A stretch of 36,399 bases of DNA, taken from CAYXZO01 sp964469505 (GTDB lineage: Bacteria; Fidelibacterota; UBA8477; JABMPR01). Location: contig CAYXZO010000022.1 of NCBI GenBank assembly GCA_964469505.1, positions 1-36,399 of the forward strand, given 5' to 3'. A model generated the notes under the pieces. That model saw only the letters and a program-made list of their open reading frames with translations, searched no databases and was not told where the DNA came from. This document shows, piece by piece, positions 25,237 to 33,331 of this stretch (its first letter is position 1; each line of letters opens with the position of its first letter). A program made the translations under genes and the position numbers.

Positions 25237-25880
25237 ACTGCTTTCAGCTCCTCTTCGATCGCCTCCAGGTAATGTTTCCAGGTCCCTTCAAGTAACAGAT
25301 CTTCTGATTCAACGATTACCTCACCAGGCTGCAAGTGCGGGTCGGCCGCGAATCGTATCTTTTCTGGCAAAGGCGCGGCCACTTTGTTGGATAGGTCCTG
25401 TTCCTTAAGCCATTCCAGAAGACTCGGATGTACTTGGACGGTAATGTTTTGCTGATCAGCCAATTGCTTGAAGAAACGTTCCAATTGTTTCAAAACGACA
25501 TCATGAAGCTTTTCTTCGGGTTGTAGACTAACGCCGATAACTTTTTCAGCGATTTTCAGGGCTAATTCCAAAACAGTCTGGTTCATGGTTTCCGTTCTAG
25601 TGACATACTGAGATTGGATTTCCTGGACTGCCTGGGCAAACATTCGCTGGACCTGCGACAGCTTCTGATCATATTCCGCGCGGGTTAGTCTAGCCCCCTC
25701 TTGGAATCCAGCCTGGAAACCTTCTTCGCGCACTTGGTTCAGGATAGCTGTAGTGACTTTTCCCCATCCCTCTGTGTCATGAGTCTCTTTAACTTCAACC
25801 TCTGGCTGAGTCTCGAAATAGCTCTCTACAAATCGCAAAGCCTTGGGCGGGCGTGGGAGTTTTAGGCGGCTGGGACTCAT
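25233..25880 (-). CDS. fliH: Flagellar assembly protein FliH
   Basis: FliH is the negative regulator and stator-like partner of FliI. The 215-aa product has a GxxxG-type helical stretch (residues 54-70, GFQAGFQEGARLTRAEY), a coil and the C-terminal FliI-binding domain (VLELALKIAEKVIG, LHDVVLKQLERFF, ITVQVHPSLLEWL, LQPGEVIVESEDLLLEG). Stop and start codons overlap those of fliG and fliI. Confidence 0.92.
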   Translation of the reverse strand: MSPSRLKLPRPPKALRFVESYFETQPEVEVKETHDTEGWGKVTTAILNQVREEGFQAGFQEGARLTRAEYDQKLSQVQRMFAQAVQEIQSQYVTRTETMNQTVLELALKIAEKVIGVSLQPEEKLHDVVLKQLERFFKQLADQQNITVQVHPSLLEWLKEQDLSNKVAAPLPEKIRFAADPHLQPGEVIVESEDLLLEGTWKHYLEAIEEELKAV

Positions 25881-26917
25881 TCAATAAACTCCTCTTCTTC
25901 TCCCCTGCTGATAACGATATCTCCCTGTTCCTCCAACTGGCGCACGACATCCAGTACCATCTTCTGGGCGTTCTCAACATCTCTCACTCTTACTGGTCCC
26001 AGGTACTCTAATTCATCTCTTAGCATTTCAGCTGCTCGTTCAGACATGTTCCGGAAGATTTTCTCTTTCAATTCATTGCTGGCAGCTTTTAAGGCCAGTG
26101 CCAGGGTCTTTGAATCCACGTCTTTAAGGATGAGCTGAACGGCATGATCAGGCAGCTTGACGATATCTTCAAAGAGAAACATCAAACTCATGACTTCTTC
26201 AGCTAACTTGGGATCACGCTTTTTCAGTGTATCCAGGATGTTTTTCTCCGCTGAGCGGCTGGAATTGTTCAAAATCTCGGCAACTTTTTCCGCTCCTCCG
26301 GTGGTGCTTAAATTGCCACCGAATACTGTGCCCATTTGGTCCCGGAGGATATCCTCAATTTCCTTGATAAGCTCAGGGGAGGTCTTCTCCATGCTCCCCA
26401 AACGGTAGGCAATTTCAGCTTGCAAATCGGGGGGCATATCGGAGAGAATCGAGGCCGCCTGAGAAGGTTTTAAGTTTGCCAGAATCAAAGCTGCTGTTTG
26501 GGGATGTTCATTTCTTAAAAAGCTCAACAGTTGTTTATCATCCACTGTTTGCAAGAGGTAAAAAGCACTGACTTCTGTGGCAGCTTCTACCCTTCCGATT
26601 ATTTCATCAGCTTTTTTCCGACCGTAAGCCTTCTCCAGAAGCTCTCTAGCGTAATCTATTCCACCCTGCACTATATACTTGTTGGCGAGCATCATTTGAT
26701 AAAACTCTTCGATGGCAGCTGTCAGAGTATCGGAGCTGATATTTTGCAATTTGGCGATTTCCAGGGACAACTGTTCGCTTTCTTTTTCCGTCAGATGCCG
26801 CATAATCTCAGCGGCGTTTTCCACTCCCATCGCAATCAGCACTATGGCTGCTTTCTGAAGTTGAGTCAGTTTGTCAATTTGAATGTCAGATGAAGAAGTC
26901 TGAAGGTCTTCAGTCAT
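25877..26917 (-). CDS. fliG: Flagellar motor switch protein FliG
   Basis: FliG connects the MS ring to the C ring and takes torque from MotA. The 346-aa product has FliG_N (KAAIVLIAMGVENAAEIMRHL), FliG_M with the EHPQ motif (RNEHPQTAALILANLKPSQAASIL) and FliG_C with the charged torque helix (RNMSERAAEMLRDELEYLGPVRVRDVENAQ). It begins 9 nt after the true fliF stop at 26927 and overlaps fliH by 4 nt. Confidence 0.98.
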   Translation of the reverse strand: MTEDLQTSSSDIQIDKLTQLQKAAIVLIAMGVENAAEIMRHLTEKESEQLSLEIAKLQNISSDTLTAAIEEFYQMMLANKYIVQGGIDYARELLEKAYGRKKADEIIGRVEAATEVSAFYLLQTVDDKQLLSFLRNEHPQTAALILANLKPSQAASILSDMPPDLQAEIAYRLGSMEKTSPELIKEIEDILRDQMGTVFGGNLSTTGGAEKVAEILNNSSRSAEKNILDTLKKRDPKLAEEVMSLMFLFEDIVKLPDHAVQLILKDVDSKTLALALKAASNELKEKIFRNMSERAAEMLRDELEYLGPVRVRDVENAQKMVLDVVRQLEEQGDIVISRGEEEEFIE

Positions 26918-26926
26918 CGTTCACTC

Positions 26927-28671
26927 TTATTTCGCTTGGGTTAACCAAGAACGAATCAGTTTAGCTGCTTCTTCGGGTCTATCTTTAGCGTAGTTCACTA
27001 CCTCAGTGGTCATCCGGTCTTTAGCTTTTAGTTTTGCTTGCGCTTCCGGACTCAGTTTAGCGATAAACTTTTCCTCCATTTCCGTTATTTCTTTTTCACC
27101 AGNNNNNNNNNNNNNNNNNNNNNNNNNNNNNNNNNNNNNNNNNNNNNNNNNNNNNNNNNNNNNNNNNNNNNNNNNNNNNNNNNNNNNNNNNNNNNNNNNN
27201 NNGGACTCAGTTTAGCGATAAACTTTTCCTCCATTTCCGTTATTTCTTTTTCACCAGACTCTAAAGCCGTTCCATGCTCCCCTGAAGGCAAGCTTGGTGC
27301 CGGTTGTGTGACCGGCATTTCCGACAGGGCTTTAATTCCACCTTTCAGCAGCCCGCGTAATAGCAAAAAGGCCAGCAAAATGCCAAAAACAGTAGTTCCC
27401 TTCTCAAGAATCGCCGCCCACATGGCTTGTTTACGGGCTTCCTTAAAATAGACCTTATCAGCCTCGAGTTGGCTTTTATCAAAAGGCATATTCTGGACTT
27501 CCACCATGTCTCCGCGGGTTTCATCGTAACCTACAGCACTTTTTACCAGGCTAGTCAAGCGATCTAGTTCCTGGGGGTTCAGCGGAACATATTTCTCAAC
27601 CTCTCGCCCATCTGAAGCTTTCTGTCTTATATGTTTACCATTTACTAGTACTGCTACTGATAAGCGTTTGATTTCTCCTGCGTCGTTGACGTAATGTTCG
27701 ATAGTTTTATTTAACTCGTAGTTGGTCACTACATTCTCGGTTATTTGTTTTTGGGGAGTGGTTCCAGACGTGTCAGCTGACCCCACCGCCTGGCTAGAAT
27801 GGCGTTCTTCACTCACAACCACTACGTTATCTGGGTCATAAAGCTCCCGGGTTCGCTCAATTTTCTCGAAGTTCAACTCCACCGCCACGCGAACCACTGC
27901 ATTACCAGGACCAACTACACGGTCCAGGAGATCGTTTACTTTCTGTTCAAGGCGTTCTTCGACCTGATGGCGCAATTCCCAGTCTTTGCTGGCTTCAACG
28001 GTGAAACCTCCTGCCGTTTCACCTCTGGATAACAACCTTCCGTTGGTATCCACGATTACAACGTCTTCGGGCTCAATCTCTTCCACACTATTAGCGACCA
28101 GGGCTGCGATTCCCTGAACACGATCTTGAGACAAAGCGTAGCCAGGCTTGAGTTCTAACACAACCGAAGCGGAGCCTCTACTCTCGTCAGCAAATAGCTT
28201 TTTCTCAGGGATAACCAAGTGCACCCGACAGTTAAGAACAGCTGGAAATTGATTTATGGTCCTTTCCAGTTCACCCTCTAACGCTCGCCGCAGGTTGACA
28301 CGCTGCATGAAAGTGGTCATTCCCAGTTTCTGATTGTCGAATATTTCGTAACCCTCTATCCTTTGGGTGCCAACTCCTTTGTCCGCCAGTTTCACTCGTA
28401 GCTCAGCCACTTGATTACTTGGTACCAGAATGGTACGGCCTCCATTTTCCAAGCGGTAATCGACTTTGAGAGATTGCAAACCTTCTACAACGCGTCCCGC
28501 CTCTTGAAGATCCAGATTAGAGTAGAGGACATCGTAATCCGGCCGGTTAGCCCATAACAGCAAGGAGACTAAGGAAGAAACGACACCGAGCAGAACCACT
28601 ACAATCATTATTCTTTGGCCGAGGGAGTAGTTTCGAAACATCTGATTAAGTGCAAGCCATAATCGGTTCAT
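26927..28671 (-). CDS. fliF: Flagellar MS-ring protein FliF (interrupted by a spurious gap)
   Basis: FliF forms the MS ring. The visible part has two transmembrane segments (about 22-42 and 438-458), the YscJ-type ring-building domains (VDYRLENGGRTILVPSNQV, GMTTFMQRVNLRRALEGELERTI) and QMTENVVTNYELNKTIEH-like repeats. The C-terminus after the gap (EAQAKLKAKDRMTTEVVNYA, ending IRSWLTQAK) is the FliG-binding tail. The same 55 bp flank both sides of the 100 Ns; removing the Ns and one copy leaves 1590 nt, i.e. 529 codons plus stop, in frame. The gene is probably intact. Confidence 0.93.
27048..27257. repeat. 55-bp identical flanks around a 100-N gap (assembly artefact)
   Basis: Positions 27048-27102 and 27203-27257 are identical over 55 bp, with Ns at 27103-27202. 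An overlap of exactly 55 bp at contig ends is what a k=55 de Bruijn assembler leaves when a scaffolder adds default Ns instead of merging. Merging them keeps fliF in frame. Confidence 0.93.
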
Positions 28672-28684
28672 AGCAGCTCCCTAC

Positions 28685-29005
28685 TTAAACTGGCATATGC
28701 TGTATTTCTTGATAGGCTTGTAACAATTTATTGCGGATTTCGACCATCAACTGGAAATTCAAGCGCGCTTCATTCAAACTCACCAGTGCTTCAACAAGAT
28801 TATCTTCCTTATTTTGGACAAACCGGGCAGCCTCTGTTTGAGCAGATTTTTGAGCCTGATTGACGCGTTGAATGAATTCTTTAAGAGTGGCCTCGAAATC
28901 GATCTTTTCATTTTCTTGGGCCGGAGCTTTGACAGAGCTGTTTTGCTTAGTTTGTGGCCTGATTAAACCCAGCTCGGTTGGATGTTGAATGGAAATATCT
29001 ACCAT
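28685..29005 (-). CDS. fliE: Flagellar hook-basal body adaptor FliE
   Basis: FliE joins the MS ring to the rod. The product (106 aa from the ATG at 29005; a TTG at 29011 in the same frame is also possible, and AAGGGATGAG lies upstream of both) has the family core: FEATLKEFIQRVNQAQKSAQ, NLVEALVSLNEARLNFQLMV, EIRNKLLQAYQEI. It overlaps the preceding 97-aa gene slightly and lies 13 nt before fliF. Confidence 0.93.
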   Translation of the reverse strand: MVDISIQHPTELGLIRPQTKQNSSVKAPAQENEKIDFEATLKEFIQRVNQAQKSAQTEAARFVQNKEDNLVEALVSLNEARLNFQLMVEIRNKLLQAYQEIQHMPV

Positions 29006-29012
29006 GGCCAAC

Positions 29013-29306
29013 TCATCCCTTCAAATCCAAAAAGTGACCTTTGTATATTGGTACCTGGTTTCGTGTGCCATAAATGATGCCTTCCCCACCGTCGATCCCT
29101 CCAAAAAGAGCTTGCAATGCAGTCAATTCACGACTATCCAATACTGAGCGTGGTGAAGAAAAGCCTTCGGAGATTTTTGGTTTTTTGGGGGGGGCGAGCG
29201 ATTGGGCCCTGACCGGATTGGGATGGCGGTTAATTCCGCCTGGTCGTGAACGGTCGGGTGAATAATCTAGTGGTGGAAGGGTTAAGTCGTTAATTCTAAT
29301 GTCCAT
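29013..29306 (-). CDS. Uncharacterised 97-aa protein between flgC and fliE
   Basis: The gene starts at ATG 29306 (GAGGGAA 5 nt upstream), although the frame is open to a TTG at 29318 that would overlap the flgC stop. The product is polar, Pro/Arg-rich at the start (residues 10-50), with a C-terminal block ALQALFGGIDGGEGIIYGTRN then VPIYKGHFLDLKG. I know no family. It has no signal peptide or membrane helix. Its place between two rod/adaptor genes, with which it is translationally linked, suggests a part in rod or MS-ring assembly. Confidence 0.6.
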   Translation of the reverse strand: MDIRINDLTLPPLDYSPDRSRPGGINRHPNPVRAQSLAPPKKPKISEGFSSPRSVLDSRELTALQALFGGIDGGEGIIYGTRNQVPIYKGHFLDLKG

Positions 29307-29314
29307 GGCTTCCC

Positions 29315-29815
29315 TCAACCTAAAGCTTGAAGTGTGCGTTTTGCCGTCAACTTGGCGGCATTGAGGACATTAACATTGGCATCGTAAGCTCTGCTAGCAG
29401 CGATCAGTTCCACCATCTCTTCCAGCAAATTGATATTAGCCATTTTGACATTGCCATTTTCATCGGCATTGGGATTGGACGGGTCATGAACGAGTTTATA
29501 ACCAGGTATTTGTATTACTTTAAATGGTTTACCATTTGGATTTAGTCCTGTCTCTGTTTTGAAATGAGAGTTAGTTATATGGTTAGGATTGGTTCTTCGA
29601 AGACGCAAGCGTAAAGTCTCGCCAAAACTGACCCTACCATTCATGGAATTCGGGGTTTGTTCTATGACCCGTTGTCGATGGTAAACTTTTCCCTTATCAT
29701 CAGCTATATCCTCAGCATGGGCTATGTTGCTAGACACCACTTTTAATCGCTGTAATTGAGTAGCCATCCCCCAATAAGTAGTTTTTAGAGCGCTTATAAT
29801 GCCGCTAAACTGCAT
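29315..29815 (-). CDS. flgC: Flagellar basal-body rod protein FlgC
   Basis: FlgC is a proximal rod protein. The 166-aa product has the N-terminal rod motif ALKTTYWGMATQLQRLKVVSSNIAHAED and a C-terminal helix NPNADENGNVKMANINLLEEMVELIAASRAYDANVNVLNAAK. The mid-section (about 70-115) is the normal small domain. The length is slightly longer than the usual 135-150 aa. It starts 15 nt after flgB. Confidence 0.96.
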   Translation of the reverse strand: MQFSGIISALKTTYWGMATQLQRLKVVSSNIAHAEDIADDKGKVYHRQRVIEQTPNSMNGRVSFGETLRLRLRRTNPNHITNSHFKTETGLNPNGKPFKVIQIPGYKLVHDPSNPNADENGNVKMANINLLEEMVELIAASRAYDANVNVLNAAKLTAKRTLQALG

Positions 29816-29830
29816 AACTCTTATCCTTTT

Positions 29831-30214
29831 TTATCTAACCTTTCCGGTGATACCCATTTGAAGTATTTCCCAATACTGTCTTAAACTCCGCAGGGCAAAA
29901 TCGGTACGAATTTGGTTTTCAGCCAAATCCGTCATTTCCCGCGTTAGATCCACCGGAGTTTTTTCCCGGTTGAGAGGACTGTTCAGATCTTCAACAAGTC
30001 GAGGTTTGGTAATGTGTTTTGGATGGGTAGCTCTCAAGCGAGCCGTTGACAAGGCTTGCTCTAACTCTTTTGAAAAATCGGTGGAAACTCGGGAATAATC
30101 GGGGTTATTGACTTGACTGATGTTCTGAGCAATGGCAGAACGTTGCTTATCGTATACTCGAAGCGCTCTTCTAAGCAGTAGTGAATAAGCCGTATCTAAG
30201 AAACTCATTTTCAT
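29831..30214 (-). CDS. flgB: Flagellar basal-body rod protein FlgB
   Basis: FlgB is the first proximal rod subunit. The conserved part is SFLDTAYSLLLRRALRVYDKQRSAIAQNISQVNNPDYSRV and the C-terminal VDLTREMTDLAENQIRTDFALRSLRQYWEILQMGITGKVR. An ATG at 30268 is in frame but adds 18 residues unlike FlgB, has no ribosome site, and would contain the sigma-54 promoter (30230-30245). ATG 30214 (127 aa) or 30208 is preferred; neither has a strong ribosome site, so the exact start is uncertain. First gene of the basal-body run. Confidence 0.9.
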   Translation of the reverse strand: MKMSFLDTAYSLLLRRALRVYDKQRSAIAQNISQVNNPDYSRVSTDFSKELEQALSTARLRATHPKHITKPRLVEDLNSPLNREKTPVDLTREMTDLAENQIRTDFALRSLRQYWEILQMGITGKVR

Positions 30215-30229
30215 TGCACTTCGCCATAC

Positions 30230-30245
30230 TTCAAGCCATGTGCCA
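30230..30245 (-). promoter_or_regulatory. Sigma-54-type promoter of flgB
   Basis: Minus-strand TGGCAC-ATGGC-TTGAA: perfect TGGCAC and TTG with the right spacing; -12 C is replaced by A, the same variant as at fliL. The transcription start would fall near 30219, giving only about 5-12 nt of leader, which is short and a weak point. A TATAAT-like box on the same strand (30309-30314), without a good -35, is an alternative. Confidence 0.55.
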
Positions 30246-30387
30246 GCTTTGGTGGTTGAATCACCCATCTTCTGATACCGTGATGTGAAAGTCTTTAATT
30301 ACTTGTTTATTATATAGTAACGTAGGTAAGAAAGCTGTTAGATCACCCCCCAAAAGCCTTTTAAACGGGTGAAAACATCAAAAAGGG

Positions 30388-30404
30388 CTGGAAAATATTT
30401 CCAG
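30388..30404. promoter_or_regulatory. Palindromic candidate activator site CTGGAAA-ATA-TTTCCAG
   Basis: A perfect 7-3-7 palindrome about 145 bp upstream of the flgB promoter -24 box and 136 bp after the activator gene stop. It has the same plan as the site upstream of fliL and nearly the same core as the one upstream of flgF. Likely a binding site for a dimeric regulator, probably the FlrC-type activator (inferred). Confidence 0.55.
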
Positions 30405-30516
30405 GGTAGGTTGGTTTTTACCCGCTGGACTTACGAGCTCTTATATATGCTGAACCTGGCGGATTACACAATCCTAAAAGGCAAAAGAAGCTTGCAGGGA
30501 CTGGTAATAAAAGGGA

Positions 30517-30538
30517 CTCTGTGTAATCGAATACAGAG
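30517..30538 (-). terminator. Weak terminator-like hairpin after the activator gene
   Basis: CTCTGT / ACAGAG stem (6 bp, 10-nt loop) just after the stop of the sigma-54 activator gene, followed on the minus strand by TCCCTTTTATTA. The stem is short and the T-tract broken, so it is at best a weak terminator. Confidence 0.3.
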
Positions 30539-30539
30539 A

Positions 30540-31913
30540 TCAGGACATGGATTTTTCTTCGTTTTCGTATTGGTGGAGCTTATTACGTAGAGTTCGAACA
30601 CTAATGCCCAGTATTTTGGCCGCTTGGGTACGATTATTATTGGTTCGCTTCAGAGCGTTATAAACCAAGCGTTTTTCCATTTCAGCAATAGGTAAAACAG
30701 TATCATCCATGATAGATTCCACTGGCACCTGGCTTTCGAACTCAAGAGAAAAATGCTCCGGTTCGAGGACTTCCGAATCCCGAGAATAAAGTACTGCACG
30801 TTCAATGACATTTTCCAGCTGGCGTACATTACCCGGCCAATTCTGCCTCATCAGTAAATCTAGAGCCTCTTTACTGACCGTTTTGGTTTTATAGCCATAT
30901 CGCTGCTGGAATTTTTTAAGGAAATGATCTACCAGCACCGGGATATCCTCAATACGACTGCGAAGCGGAGGTACATAGATGGGGAATACGTTCAGCCTGA
31001 AAAACAAATCTGCCCGAAATTGTCCAGTTTTTATTAACTGTTTCATATCGCGATTAGAGGTTGCAATAATTCTGATATCAATGGGAATTTCGTGAGTACT
31101 ACCCACTCTGATGATCCTGCGATTTTGTAATACTCGGAGAAGTTTAGCTTGCAAAGTGCGAGGCATTTCGCTGATTTCATCCATTAAAATAGTACCACCG
31201 TTAGCTTCTTCAAACAGCCCCCGGTGAGTTTTATAGGCCCCCGTAAAAGCTCCTTTCTCATGGCCAAACAAAGTGCTTTCAAACAATGTCTCAGGGATAG
31301 CTGAGCAATTAACTTTTAGAAACGGCTTATCAGCCCGGGCACTATTTTCATGAATCGACTGAGAAATTAATTCTTTGCCAGTACCGCTTTCTCCTTGAAT
31401 GAAAACGGTGGCGTCACTTTTGGCAACTACTTCAATTTGCTGGAAAACATTGAGCATTGCTTTACTATTGCCGACCAGACGGTTAAAACGCTCCTCATAA
31501 GCTAGTTTACTGCGTAAGCGCTGGTTTTCTGCTTTTAATCGGCGAAATTCGAAAAACCGTTCAACTCGAGATTCTATTTGATTAATAGAAAACGGCTTGG
31601 TGATAAAATCAAAAGCTCCTTTATGAAGTGCATCAACCGCTATTTCGATGGTTCCATAAGCAGTAATGATCAAAAAACCAGTGTCGGGGGACCTTTTCTT
31701 GACTTTTTCCATCAATTCGATGCCATTCATGTCCGGCATTACCAAATCGCTGATGATCAAATCGACTTTCTCATTTTTCAAGATCATCAAGGCAGAAGTT
31801 GCATCCTGAGCGATCAACATCTTCCGACCGGACCGGCTTAATGCTTCCTTAAGGACCATTCTCAAGCTGCGGTCATCATCAACAACCAGTATTGTTTCTT
31901 CCATCTTTTGCAT
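30540..31913 (-). CDS. Sigma-54-dependent flagellar response regulator (FlrC/FlgR type)
   Basis: This activator opens sigma-54 promoters of middle flagellar genes. The 457-aa product has a receiver domain (Asp56 phosphoacceptor in LIISDLVMPD, Thr84, Lys106), an AAA+ domain with Walker A GESGTGKE (174-181), the sigma-54-contact loop GAFTGA (221-226) and Walker B TILMDE, and a Fis-type helix-turn-helix (RTQAAKILGISVRTLRNKL) at the end. Starts at 31913 and 31904 are both possible. Its place directly before flgB and the sigma-54 promoters of flgB, fliL and flgF point to those genes as targets. No complete partner kinase is in the window. Confidence 0.93.
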   Translation of the reverse strand: MQKMEETILVVDDDRSLRMVLKEALSRSGRKMLIAQDATSALMILKNEKVDLIISDLVMPDMNGIELMEKVKKRSPDTGFLIITAYGTIEIAVDALHKGAFDFITKPFSINQIESRVERFFEFRRLKAENQRLRSKLAYEERFNRLVGNSKAMLNVFQQIEVVAKSDATVFIQGESGTGKELISQSIHENSARADKPFLKVNCSAIPETLFESTLFGHEKGAFTGAYKTHRGLFEEANGGTILMDEISEMPRTLQAKLLRVLQNRRIIRVGSTHEIPIDIRIIATSNRDMKQLIKTGQFRADLFFRLNVFPIYVPPLRSRIEDIPVLVDHFLKKFQQRYGYKTKTVSKEALDLLMRQNWPGNVRQLENVIERAVLYSRDSEVLEPEHFSLEFESQVPVESIMDDTVLPIAEMEKRLVYNALKRTNNNRTQAAKILGISVRTLRNKLHQYENEEKSMS

Positions 31914-31963
31914 CCCTCTCCAGTTTTGAAACCGGATTATTTTGAAAGCATTAAGTTACCACA

Positions 31964-33331
31964 TCAAAACGTGTTATTTGAGCCTGAGAGCAAACGTTGG
32001 AATTCATGTACAATTTTATGGTTGAGGGTCTTGAGTAACTCCTGGGGGGTCGTTCCATCTCGGGGGTATATCACCGCCGCCGATTTCACACCCACTAGCG
32101 ACTCGCCCTTTAGGCTTCGCCATTGTTTTTCCACCCGGCTGCGGAGATTAGCTCCCGCAAGCTCTAATTCCGCAGCATCGCTGCCGTAAACCACAATCAG
32201 ATAGGTATCCCATAGCAATGGAAATATTTGCAAATTATGGCGGAAAACCTCTTTTATTATCTCCTGCAAACCGGAGTTGATCTCGTTGACAGCGGGAAAT
32301 TCCTCGGCGAGGCGTAATGGAAAATAGCGACAGAGGAAAAAGCCTACATTCCCCTTCAAGGTATCTGCCTCATCTATGCATTCCTGTATGAAATTTTGTA
32401 TTGGAAGCATAGGGGTCCCCGTGGTGAACGTATCATAGCTAAGTAGTTCGCTGCACGGAGGGCCGAGCTGAACTGCCACCACTTGTAGGAGATTAATTAG
32501 TTCTTCCATTTCTATGGATTTGCTGTCGAGATTGAATATCCAAAGAAATCCTTTGAGTAAGTCTCGATAAACAATCGGAATTAGTAGAAAATTATGAAAA
32601 GGGGTTGGCTTCCCAAACTCTATCGCGTCTATAGTAAAATTTCCGATCGATTCTAGGTATAACTTCTCTTTTTCAGGTACTTTTTCCCCACAAATCAAAC
32701 TATCCCGCGTAAAAGTAAGTTTATCAATGTAATGTGCTTCAATTCCTGATACAGCAAATGGTTTGAATCTTTTTTCACTATCGGGCAACATGACTGCAAT
32801 TTGTTTTAACTTCAACCCCTCGTTAAGTGTATCCAAGATCATCTGAACCGCCATTTTCCGGTCTACTACTTGATAAACAATTCGATTCACATCGTTAAGG
32901 AGCCTCATGTAACTGTTGAGGAGTTTTAATTTTTCATTGAGCTTACGATTACTGCGCTCCAACTCCAATTTTTGTAATGCCCGATTTACTACAACCTCGA
33001 TCTCTTTCAGTCGAAATGGCTTGCGAAGATAGTCATATACCCCCTCTTTCACGGCCTGGATCGCTGAATCAAGGGAAGCATATCCAGTAAAAATAATAAT
33101 CAACGTATCTCGGCCGGTGGATCGAACCTCACGGACCACCTGCATTCCGTCCATGGATGGCATTTTCAGATCGGTCATCACCAGATCATATGCTTTTTCC
33201 TTAATGGATTTCACTGCTTGAACCGGATCCGTAAATCCGTCGACTTCATAACCAAGATTCTGAAAGTATTCGGTTAATAGCTGTACAATCGTCTCCTCGT
33301 CATCTACGACACAAATTCTATTAACCCCCAT
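31964..33331 (-). CDS. Response regulator with GAF-like and degenerate GGDEF-like domains
   Basis: Residues 1-118 (counted from ATG 33331) are a receiver domain with DDE at 10-12, phosphoacceptor Asp54 in VMTDLKMP, Thr82 and Lys104. A coiled linker (115-150) leads to a GAF-like region (about 150-320). The last 130 residues have the pattern of a GGDEF domain (end: SAAVIYPRDGTTPQELLKTLNHKI) but the active-site GGDEF is replaced by a LLWDTYLIVVYG stretch, so it should not make c-di-GMP. A TTG at 33370 would add 13 residues; ATG 33331 with GGAG 7 nt upstream is preferred. It overlaps the fapA-like gene by 11 nt. Confidence 0.82.
   Translation of the reverse strand: MGVNRICVVDDEETIVQLLTEYFQNLGYEVDGFTDPVQAVKSIKEKAYDLVMTDLKMPSMDGMQVVREVRSTGRDTLIIIFTGYASLDSAIQAVKEGVYDYLRKPFRLKEIEVVVNRALQKLELERSNRKLNEKLKLLNSYMRLLNDVNRIVYQVVDRKMAVQMILDTLNEGLKLKQIAVMLPDSEKRFKPFAVSGIEAHYIDKLTFTRDSLICGEKVPEKEKLYLESIGNFTIDAIEFGKPTPFHNFLLIPIVYRDLLKGFLWIFNLDSKSIEMEELINLLQVVAVQLGPPCSELLSYDTFTTGTPMLPIQNFIQECIDEADTLKGNVGFFLCRYFPLRLAEEFPAVNEINSGLQEIIKEVFRHNLQIFPLLWDTYLIVVYGSDAAELELAGANLRSRVEKQWRSLKGESLVGVKSAAVIYPRDGTTPQELLKTLNHKIVHEFQRLLSGSNNTF

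Noticed and set aside
27085..27102. fliF ending just beyond the gap near 27085
   Set aside because: It comes from reading through the 100 Ns, which shifts the frame; merging the duplicate flanks gives the true end at 26927.
30215..30268. N-terminal extension of FlgB to ATG 30268
   Set aside because: Same reasons: no ribosome site, not FlgB-like, and it would contain the sigma-54-type promoter.
30334..30347. GG-N10-GC spacing on the minus strand upstream of flgB
   Set aside because: Only the four spacing bases match; the rest of the -24 and -12 boxes do not. The TGGCAC site at 30230-30245 is far better.
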